64,000 nucleotides of DNA from Actinoalloteichus hymeniacidonis (GTDB taxonomy: Bacteria > Actinomycetota > Actinomycetes > Mycobacteriales > Pseudonocardiaceae), in the NCBI RefSeq assembly GCF_014203365.1, contig NZ_JACHIS010000001.1:1612001-1676000 (forward strand), given 5' to 3'. The notes under the pieces are model-generated. The model had not been told where the DNA came from and ran no database searches. It worked only from the letters and a program-made list of their open reading frames with translations. Each line of letters begins with the position of its first letter. The stretch's first letter is position 1. Positions 57,945 through 64,000 of the stretch are shown piece after piece. The translations under genes and the position numbers were made by a program.

Positions 57945-58064
57945 ATGGCCGAGATGGAAGACCTCTTCGACAGTCCGCCTATCATCGAGACCGTTGAGGC
58001 AGTCGAGCGTTACCTGCGCAAGCCTGCTGGAAGCGAAGACCAGGGGTACAAGGACGAGGATTGA
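57945..58064 (+). CDS. 39-residue peptide, candidate RiPP precursor or signal peptide
   Basis: ATG 57945 has an excellent ribosome-binding site, GGAGGTGA, six bases upstream, which marks this short frame as translated. The product begins MAEMEDLFDSPPIIETVEAV and continues ERYLRKPAG then SEDQGYKDED. The first 26 residues look like an amphipathic leader; the tail after KPA is Gly/Asp/Glu/Lys-rich. A core starting at that Gly would have Asp at position 9, the spacing of a lasso-type isopeptide ring, but the tail is too short for threading and there is no Thr at -2. It lies 52 bases before a cyclase-like gene in the same operon. The frame is not long enough to appear in ordinary ORF screens. Confidence 0.75.
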   Translation: MAEMEDLFDSPPIIETVEAVERYLRKPAGSEDQGYKDED

Positions 58065-58116
58065 CGGACCGGGGGTGAGTCGGCAGTACCGGCTCGCCCC
58101 CGAACCTGGAGGTTGT

Positions 58117-59643
58117 GTGCTCAAGCTTCAGCTGGCGATCGTGCCCGATCGGCCGCTCTGGTCGTGGTCGTCCGGACGATGGACGGCTCGATGTGGCTGG
58201 ATAGAGCCGCTCAGTAACCCAGCCCTCGAATCGCTGCTCGTGACGGATGGGGTCCGAACAGCCGTGATAGTTCGGGAGCGAATGCCGGATACGGCGCCAT
58301 GGCAAGGACCGATCAGCCGCATCAAGCCTGAAAACTGGGTGAACGCTCTCGACCAACTGCGGCGTACCTCGGTCGAGTTCGTCGTGGTCGAATTCGAATG
58401 GCCTGCTATTCGGTTGCATGCCGGAGCGTGGGGCACCGCTCCGCTGTATCTGGCTGCTCGCGACAGCCGCCTGCATGCATCATGGGATTTCGACGATCTG
58501 CGGCCACATATTGTCTCGTCCGAACTTGATTTCCGCGAACTCAGTCGACTCTTGACACGGCGGCACCGCTACACCCGGAACACCATAGCCCGATCGGTCG
58601 TTCAACTCACAGAACGATCTTCTGTCGAGTTTCGAGCGGGCAGCCTGGAATCCTGCTATCCGCAAGCTGCTCCTCGATATCGGGCACGGAGTGTCGGTCC
58701 TGACGCTCCGGTTCTCGATGCGTTCGACTCACTGCTCGGTCAGGCGGTGCGCCGCCGTGAAGTGACCAGCGAGAGTGCGGTCGCGGAACTCTCGGGCGGA
58801 CTGGACTCGGCTTTGGTCGCGTTGACCTTGGCTGCGGGAAGTCCTGGTCTAGCAAGCTATGGCCTGAGTATCGAGGGAGAAGCAGCAGCCCAGCAACGCC
58901 GTCGACGCGCTGAACTCGTCCGGTTTCGCTCATTGCGTGATGTGTCGATCCCGGCGTGCCGGCCATTCGATCCAGCTGGTCCCAGGGCTGCGAACCCAGG
59001 CGAAGAGCCCTATGCCGAGGCCCTACATCGGATTCTCATGACGTCGTCGGAGCCCGTTGTGTTCACCGGCATCGGCGGCGACGAGATGCTTGCGTTACGG
59101 AGTGCCGAACGGTCCGATTTCGGCCGCCGGTGTGCGCAGAAACCACCACGCTGGCTAGGACACCGAGCACGAGAACAGCTTCCGTCGATCGACGAGGATC
59201 TAGCGCCGGTCAGCGTCCTTCACGAGACATCCTTGTTGGCCTTCGCCTGCCGCAACCCGATCTTTCTCCGCGCCGGTAGGTGGCCGGTCTCCCCGTTGTG
59301 CGATCCGGAGCTGGTCTTGTTCGGGCAATGGTTGCCTATGGATTGGCGGGTTTCGAAGCGGTTGGCGCGGGTCTGGCTCGAGCGACTCGGCCTGAGTAAT
59401 GACGTGGTCTATCCGGCGCTGCGGGAGAACTTCGCGGGTGTGATGCAGCGTGGATTACGTCTCGGTGGACTGTCGTTAGCGAAGCAGGTGATCGAGGAGT
59501 CGGTATTGGTGGACTTGGGTCTCGTCGACGGCGACGCGATGCGCGCCGCCGTCGACGAAGCCGAGATCGAGGCGGTGATCGATACCTCGTTGTACGATTT
59601 CCTCGCGGTGGAGCGAGGCCTACGCAGTCTGCTCGGTGCCTGA
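58117..59643 (+). CDS. Asparagine-synthetase-like amide-forming enzyme lacking the glutaminase Cys (lasso-cyclase-like)
   Basis: 508 residues from GTG 58117, GGAGG four bases upstream. The synthetase domain has the PP-loop ELSGGLDSALVALTL (226-231) and the second nucleotide motif VFTGIGGDEM (316-324). The N-terminus, MLKLQLAIVPDRP, has no Cys 2, but the segment HAGAWGTAPLYLAARDSRLHASWDFDDL (101-128) keeps the shape of a degenerate glutaminase domain. This combination is seen in lasso-peptide cyclases and beta-lactam synthetases, which activate a carboxylate with ATP and close an amide intramolecularly. There is no McjB protease or RRE protein nearby, so if the 39-residue peptide is its substrate the system is not a standard lasso pathway. 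It converges on dnaE with only 17 bases between. Confidence 0.82.
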   Translation: MLKLQLAIVPDRPLWSWSSGRWTARCGWIEPLSNPALESLLVTDGVRTAVIVRERMPDTAPWQGPISRIKPENWVNALDQLRRTSVEFVVVEFEWPAIRLHAGAWGTAPLYLAARDSRLHASWDFDDLRPHIVSSELDFRELSRLLTRRHRYTRNTIARSVVQLTERSSVEFRAGSLESCYPQAAPRYRARSVGPDAPVLDAFDSLLGQAVRRREVTSESAVAELSGGLDSALVALTLAAGSPGLASYGLSIEGEAAAQQRRRRAELVRFRSLRDVSIPACRPFDPAGPRAANPGEEPYAEALHRILMTSSEPVVFTGIGGDEMLALRSAERSDFGRRCAQKPPRWLGHRAREQLPSIDEDLAPVSVLHETSLLAFACRNPIFLRAGRWPVSPLCDPELVLFGQWLPMDWRVSKRLARVWLERLGLSNDVVYPALRENFAGVMQRGLRLGGLSLAKQVIEESVLVDLGLVDGDAMRAAVDEAEIEAVIDTSLYDFLAVERGLRSLLGA

Positions 59644-59660
59644 GCTTCCCGGAGAGCGGC

Positions 59661-62600
59661 TCACGACACCACCGTCAGACCGGGGATCGCCTTCAGCTCG
59701 GCGGCGAAGGCGCCGCTGAACTCGACCGGGTACTTCTCGACCTCGTAGGTCTCCTCGGCGTCGTTGTGCACCAGGACCAACCGCAACGGGGCATCGCCCC
59801 GGTGGGCCAGCAGGGTGCTGCGCAGTTCGCCGACGACGTCGCGGGTCAGTCGGTGGGCCTCGGCCCGCAACATCACGGCAGGTGCCACCCCGGGATTGGT
59901 CTCGGCCGCGCTGATGTCGAGCTGGACCACACCCGAGCCGAAGATCGACATCTTGTCCTCGCGCCAGTTCACCCGGCCCTTGACCGCGACCGAGGAGTCG
60001 GGGATCAGATCCTCGTGCAGGACGCTGTAACTCTTGTGGAAGAACAGCACCTCGATTGCGGAATCCAGGTCCTCGATGGTGACGATCGCCCACGGCTCGC
60101 CCTGCTTGTTCACCCGGCGATCGACGCTGGAGATCATCCCGGCGACGACGACCTCACCCTCCTTCGGCGCCTCGTTCACAATGGTCGCGATCGCCTTCGG
60201 CGCGTGCTTGCGCAGGATGCGTTCCGCACCGTCCAAGGGATGCGCCGACACGTAGAGGCCCAACATCTCCCGTTCGTAGGCGAGTAGCTGCTTACGCGGC
60301 CATTCGTCCGAGGAGAAGTTGAGGTGGGCCAACGGCGAGGCCTCGGCGGACGCACCGCCGTCCTCGTCTCCGCCACCGAACAGGTCGAACTGGCCGAGCG
60401 CCTCCTGGCGCTTGAGCCCGATCACGGCATCGACCGCCGCCTCGTGATGTTCGAAAAGGGAGCGACGCGAGGTATCGAAGGAGTCGAAGGCACCTGCCTT
60501 GACCAGTGATTCGATAACCCGCTTGTTACAGGCCACGATCTCGGCCTTATCCAGGAAATCGGTGAACGAGGTGTATCGGCCCTTTTCCTTGCGGCGAGAG
60601 ACGATCGATTGCACGACGTTGGCGCCCACGTTCCGTACCGCGCCCAAGCCGAAGCGGATGTCCTTGCCGACGGCGGCGAAGTGCAACCCGGAGTCGTTCA
60701 CATCCGGTGCGAGGACCTTGATGCCCAAGCGCCTGCACTCCGCCAGGTACACGGCGGACTTGTCCTTGTCGCCGCCGATGGACGTGAGTTGAGCTGCCAT
60801 GAACTCAGTCGGGTAGTTGGCTTTGAGGAAAGCGGTCCAGTACGCCACGAGCCCGTAACCGGCGGTATGGGACTTGTTGAACGCATAGCCCGCGAAGGGC
60901 AACATGACGTCCCAGAGCGTCTGGATCGACTCCTCCGAGTAGCCGTTGCCGAGCATCCCCTTGTTGAACTTCTCGAACTCCTGCTCCAAGACCTCTTTCT
61001 TCTTCTTACCCATGGCCCGTCGCAGCAGGTCCGCGCCACCCAGGGTGTATCCGGCGAGCTGCTGGGCGATGGCCATGACCTGCTCTTGGTAGACCAACAG
61101 GTGGTAGGTCTCACCCAGAATCGGCTCCAGAGCGTCCTTCAGCTCCGGGTGGATGGGCGTGATCTTCTGCCTGCCGTTCGAGCGCTCGGCGTAGTTGATG
61201 TGCGCGTTCGCGGCCATCGGACCGGGTCGGTACAGGGCGATCACAGCGGCAATGTCACCGAAGTGTTTGGGTTGCATACGGCGCAGCAGGTCCCGCATCG
61301 CGGCACCGTCGAGCTGGAACACGCCCAGGGTGTCGCCCCGACTCAGCAGCTCATAGGACGCCTTGTCGTCGAGTCCCAGGGTCTCGAGGTCGATCTGGAT
61401 CCCGTGGTTGCGTTCGACTTCCTTGATCGTGTCGTCGATGACCGTCAGGGTGCGCAGCCCGAGGAAGTCCATCTTCAACAGGCCGATGTCCTCGCAAGCC
61501 GGGTAATCCCAGCCGGTGATGATCGACCCGTCATCGCGCTTCCACAGCGGGATGACGTCGAGCAGCGGCTGCGAGGAGAGGATCACCGCACAGGCGTGCA
61601 CGCCCGCGTTACGGGTGAGACCCTCCAAACCTCGGGCGGTCTCGAAAATGGTCGAGACCTCCTGATCGCTCTGGATCAGAGAACGGATCTCACTGGCTTC
61701 CGCATATCGCTCGTGACTGGGGTCGACAATGCCTGCCAGCGGGATGTCCTTGGCTGCTACCGGCGGGGGGAGCGCCTTGGAGATCCGGTCGGCGATGCTG
61801 AATCCGGGCTGGCCGTAGTGGACGCGGGCGGCATCCTTGATGGCGGCCTTGGTCTTGATGGTGCCGTAGGTGATGACCTGTGCGACGTTCTCCGCGCCCC
61901 ATTTCTCGACCGTGTAGTCCATGACCTCGCCGCGCCTGCGCTCGTCGAAGTCGAGGTCGATGTCGGGCATCGAGATGCGCTCGGGGTTCAGGAACCGTTC
62001 GAACAGTAGAGAGTGCTCGATCGGGTCGAGGTCGGTGATCCGCAGGATGTAGGCCACGAGCGATCCGGTGGCAGAACCCCGGCCCGGACCCACGGCGATC
62101 TTCTGGTCCTTGGCCCACCGGACAAGGTCGCCGACCACCAGGAAGTAGGCCGGGAATCCCATCTGGGCGATGACGCCGAGTTCCCGCTCGATGCGGTCCT
62201 GGTACTCCTGGGTCAATCCGTTCGGAAAGCGGGCTGGCGTGAACTGTTCGACCTCGGCCCGTAGAACGCTGTTCTCCGTCTCTCCCTCAGCGAGCGGGAA
62301 CCGGGGCATTCGGTCGACATGGGCGTAGACCTCGTCGTAGGACTCGACACGCTCGGCGATGAGCAGCGTGCTATCCGTGGCGCCGGGTACCTCGGTGTCC
62401 CAGTAGGCCCGCATCTCATCGGCGGACTTCAGGTAGTAGCCGTCGCCGTCGAACTTGAAGCGGGTCGGGTCGGTGAGGGTTTTACCCGACTGGACGCAGA
62501 GCAACGCGCCGTGGGTATCGGCTTGATCTTGCGTGACATAGTGCGAGTCGTTGGTTGCCAACGGCTTCAGTCCGAGTTCGCGACCGATGTGCAACAGGCC

Positions 62601-63227
62601 CTCGCGCACCGATCGCTCGATGGGCAGCCCGTGGTCCATCAACTCCAGAAAGAAGTTCTCGGCGCCGAAGATGTCCCGATAGTCCGACGCCGCCTGCATC
62701 GCCTCGCGCGGCTGGCCCAGCCGCAGCCGGGTCTGCACCTCGCCGGAGGGACAGCCGGTGGTGGCGATGATCCCCTCGGCGTGCTCTGAGATGAGTTCCC
62801 GGTCCATTCGGGGCTTGCGGTAGTAGCCCTCGTAAGAAGCCAGACTCGAAAGCTTGAACAGGTTGCGCAGCCCGGTGGCGTTGCCCGCGAGCATCGTCAT
62901 GTGTGTGTAGGCGCCCGCGCCGGAGACGTCGCCGCCCTCACCGGATTGGTCGCTGGAGCGCTGGTTGCTCTCACCCCAGAACACCGGCTTTTTGTGAAAG
63001 CGGCTCACCGGGGCGATGTAGGCCTCGATACCGATGATCGGCTTGATGTCCCGCTTCTTCGCCTGCCGGTAAAACTCGGCCGATCCGTACATGTTGCCGT
63101 GGTCGGTCATACCGACGGCGGGCATACCCAGCCGCTCGGCCTCGGCGAACAGCGGCGCTACCTTGGCGGCTCCGTCCAGCATCGAGTACTCGGTGTGGAC
63201 GTGTAGATGGACGAACGAGTCGGACAC
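59661..63227 (-). CDS. dnaE: DNA polymerase III subunit alpha
   Basis: 1188 residues from GTG 63227 (AGGGAG upstream); the frame extends to 63410 but through the hairpin region. Domains in order: PHP ([21 protein letters not shown]), palm with active-site acids [33 protein letters not shown] and [13 protein letters not shown], fingers ([48 protein letters not shown]), a tandem HhH ([18 protein letters not shown]), and an OB fold ([26 protein letters not shown]). It is the main replicative polymerase subunit (DnaE1 type). It is the only clear essential housekeeping gene in the window besides menC. The convergent neighbour is the asparagine-synthetase-like gene. Confidence 0.98.
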   Translation of the reverse strand: MSDSFVHLHVHTEYSMLDGAAKVAPLFAEAERLGMPAVGMTDHGNMYGSAEFYRQAKKRDIKPIIGIEAYIAPVSRFHKKPVFWGESNQRSSDQSGEGGDVSGAGAYTHMTMLAGNATGLRNLFKLSSLASYEGYYRKPRMDRELISEHAEGIIATTGCPSGEVQTRLRLGQPREAMQAASDYRDIFGAENFFLELMDHGLPIERSVREGLLHIGRELGLKPLATNDSHYVTQDQADTHGALLCVQSGKTLTDPTRFKFDGDGYYLKSADEMRAYWDTEVPGATDSTLLIAERVESYDEVYAHVDRMPRFPLAEGETENSVLRAEVEQFTPARFPNGLTQEYQDRIERELGVIAQMGFPAYFLVVGDLVRWAKDQKIAVGPGRGSATGSLVAYILRITDLDPIEHSLLFERFLNPERISMPDIDLDFDERRRGEVMDYTVEKWGAENVAQVITYGTIKTKAAIKDAARVHYGQPGFSIADRISKALPPPVAAKDIPLAGIVDPSHERYAEASEIRSLIQSDQEVSTIFETARGLEGLTRNAGVHACAVILSSQPLLDVIPLWKRDDGSIITGWDYPACEDIGLLKMDFLGLRTLTVIDDTIKEVERNHGIQIDLETLGLDDKASYELLSRGDTLGVFQLDGAAMRDLLRRMQPKHFGDIAAVIALYRPGPMAANAHINYAERSNGRQKITPIHPELKDALEPILGETYHLLVYQEQVMAIAQQLAGYTLGGADLLRRAMGKKKKEVLEQEFEKFNKGMLGNGYSEESIQTLWDVMLPFAGYAFNKSHTAGYGLVAYWTAFLKANYPTEFMAAQLTSIGGDKDKSAVYLAECRRLGIKVLAPDVNDSGLHFAAVGKDIRFGLGAVRNVGANVVQSIVSRRKEKGRYTSFTDFLDKAEIVACNKRVIESLVKAGAFDSFDTSRRSLFEHHEAAVDAVIGLKRQEALGQFDLFGGGDEDGGASAEASPLAHLNFSSDEWPRKQLLAYEREMLGLYVSAHPLDGAERILRKHAPKAIATIVNEAPKEGEVVVAGMISSVDRRVNKQGEPWAIVTIEDLDSAIEVLFFHKSYSVLHEDLIPDSSVAVKGRVNWREDKMSIFGSGVVQLDISAAETNPGVAPAVMLRAEAHRLTRDVVGELRSTLLAHRGDAPLRLVLVHNDAEETYEVEKYPVEFSGAFAAELKAIPGLTVVS

Positions 63228-63610
63228 AACTCTCCCTGGCGGCGAGGAACGGGCGAGGCTGTACCGCCGCGCGTGCGGGAAGAGAGGTCGGCCGAGGGGT
63301 CCCCGCGTGCGCGGGGGCAGACGTGTAGACGGCTGGGGGCGGGCACCGATTCCTCCCCGCGTGCGCGGGGCTAACGGTTCATCCTGTCTTACGACGTCGA
63401 GCCTCCGCATAAGGGCCCGGCATTTTCCTCAAAGGGTGCGCTGACCTGTGATGACGTCTGTCTCGGCGTGTTGCGCTCAGGTCCCCGAGCACGGGTTCGT
63501 GGCGTGCGGGGAACCCTGGGGTTCTTGGCCACATGCTCCACGGCGTGCCGGTGGTGCCGTGCTCTGGCCGGTAACCATGCAGCTGGACGAGGGGATATCT
63601 CGCCGACGCC
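63228..63610. other. Region upstream of dnaE, no gene seen
   Basis: 383 bases. It contains the dnaE ribosome-binding site (AGGGAGAG), two GC hairpins at 63301-63370 and, to the right, the 3' flank of the hydrolase gene. Open frames at 63448-63896 on the plus strand are antisense to the hydrolase or lack start signals. Confidence 0.55.
63301..63370. repeat. Two identical CCCCGCGTGCGCGGGG hairpins upstream of dnaE
   Basis: The 16-base sequence occurs at 63301-63316 and 63355-63370, 54 bases apart. It forms a six-pair stem with a GTGC loop. It equals the stem-loop core of many actinobacterial type I-E CRISPR repeats. The flanks of the two copies do not agree and the 54-base period does not fit the 60-61 of such arrays, and no cas gene is in view. 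Either a decayed array remnant or a pair of structural elements in the dnaE leader. Confidence 0.6.
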
Positions 63611-64000
63611 CTACCCCGCTCCGACCACTCCCCGCAGAATCTCCCCCGCTCGCTTCCACAGCAGCGATCCGCCCTCGTCGGGTAGTTCGCTGCGCTGGGC
63701 GTTGGGCAGTCGCTCGGCGAGGGTGCGGCCGAGGTCGGGGGAGTGGGTGGGGTTGGTGTCGTGGGCGCCGAACCAGAGCGTCACGGGGACGGTGATCTCG
63801 GCCGGGTCGAATGGCCAGCGGGACATGGAGAGCAGGGTGTCGCGGGCGTATCCCGCCGGGCCTTGGGCGAAGCCCTCGGCCAGCGCCCGGCGGTAGGCGG
63901 CGTCGAATTCGGGGGCGGTGTAGACGGCGCGGTCCACCGGACCGCTCATCTGAGTCACCATCTCGCGCATCGACGTCGCATCGGCGAAACCGGCGAAGGA
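63611..64000 (-). CDS. Alpha/beta hydrolase (C-terminal part, cut by window edge)
   Basis: The frame is open from the right edge to a stop at 63611 (129 codons visible). It includes the cap-like segment YRRALAEGFAQGPAGYARDTLLSMSRWPF and the C-terminal strand VPVTLWFGAHDTNPTHSPDLGRTLAERLP with the acid Asp. The usual catalytic His position reads LPDEGGSLLWKRAGEIL, with Gly-Gly in place of Gly-His, as in one actinobacterial subgroup. It may be a non-catalytic or unusual hydrolase. The N-terminal nucleophile is outside the window. It lies upstream of dnaE on the same strand. Confidence 0.82.
   Translation of the reverse strand, partial: SFAGFADATSMREMVTQMSGPVDRAVYTAPEFDAAYRRALAEGFAQGPAGYARDTLLSMSRWPFDPAEITVPVTLWFGAHDTNPTHSPDLGRTLAERLPNAQRSELPDEGGSLLWKRAGEILRGVVGAG

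Noticed and set aside
57945-58064. A standard lasso-peptide precursor
   Set aside because: No YxxPxL leader motif, no Thr at -2, very short tail and no McjB/RRE gene nearby.
63301-63370. A CRISPR array
   Set aside because: Only two copies, flanks do not match, period 54 does not fit 28-29 repeat plus 32-33 spacer, and no cas genes; kept only as a repeat.
63228-63410. 61-codon N-terminal extension of DnaE
   Set aside because: Passes through the GC hairpins, encodes Arg/Pro-rich sequence, and the PHP domain begins right after GTG 63227.

Overview
The window is from a high-GC actinomycete, most likely a member of the Pseudonocardiaceae (an Actinoalloteichus-like genome is my guess, not something the sequence proves). 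The pointers are the strong GC bias, frequent GTG starts, leaderless promoters, a DUF5753/DUF397 regulator pair, an AfsA-type hot-dog protein and an actinobacterial-size dnaE. I see no tRNA, rRNA, complete insertion sequence or convincing CRISPR array. Most of the window reads as accessory chromosome: efflux, catabolism, small-molecule signalling and toxin/defence modules, ending in the housekeeping gene dnaE at the right.

Layout. 1-1.6 kb: a lower-GC patch with a DUF262 protein and, beyond it, the start of a HEPN-type nuclease gene cut by the left edge (a defence or toxin pair). 1.6-6.8 kb: a HhH-GPD repair protein, then two drug-efflux MFS genes lying tail to tail, each with its own TetR gene facing away and a visible operator. 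7-15 kb: a holin-like protein plus SGNH hydrolase pair, a sugar porter, an amidohydrolase, a CGNR regulator, a metallophosphoesterase and a LysE exporter. 15.5-20 kb: a tightly coupled operon of AfsA-like synthase, HAD phosphatase, 64-residue protein and ketosynthase III, followed by a flavin monooxygenase. It looks like an undescribed butenolide/butyrolactone-type hormone locus. 20-23.3 kb: a candidate contact toxin with its immunity gene, then a DUF5753/DUF397 set with a paired operator.

23.4-28.6 kb: a phosphotriesterase-lactonase / aldo-keto reductase / MFS operon facing a LysR gene. 29-36.5 kb and 40-51 kb: sugar-acid metabolism. Glucarate dehydratase, a PfkB kinase, an IclR regulator and a 2-hydroxyacid dehydrogenase lie on one side. 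A five-part Opp/Dpp-type ABC importer, LysR, 5-dehydro-4-deoxyglucarate dehydratase, a ketoglutarate-semialdehyde-type dehydrogenase and a second hydroxyacid dehydrogenase lie on the other. Together they form a complete non-phosphorylated glucarate-to-2-oxoglutarate route. A shared 10-base box upstream of the dehydratase and of the importer suggests one regulon. Between the halves sit menC, a stand-alone thiopeptide-type (SpaB_C) protein, an ArsR/SRPBCC pair and DUF6886.

51-56 kb: a multicopper oxidase, a UGT-like glycosyltransferase, and a quinone-oxidoreductase/TetR divergent pair. 56-60 kb: an XRE/TPR-type regulator faces a 39-codon peptide gene and a glutaminase-less asparagine-synthetase homologue, a candidate peptide-modification or peptide-signalling system. 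60-63.2 kb: dnaE, with two CRISPR-like GC hairpins just upstream. The right edge cuts an alpha/beta hydrolase.

Starts were chosen by ribosome-binding site, overlap with the upstream gene and family N-termini, so several differ from the longest open frame. All functional calls rest on motif recognition by eye, with no database search.
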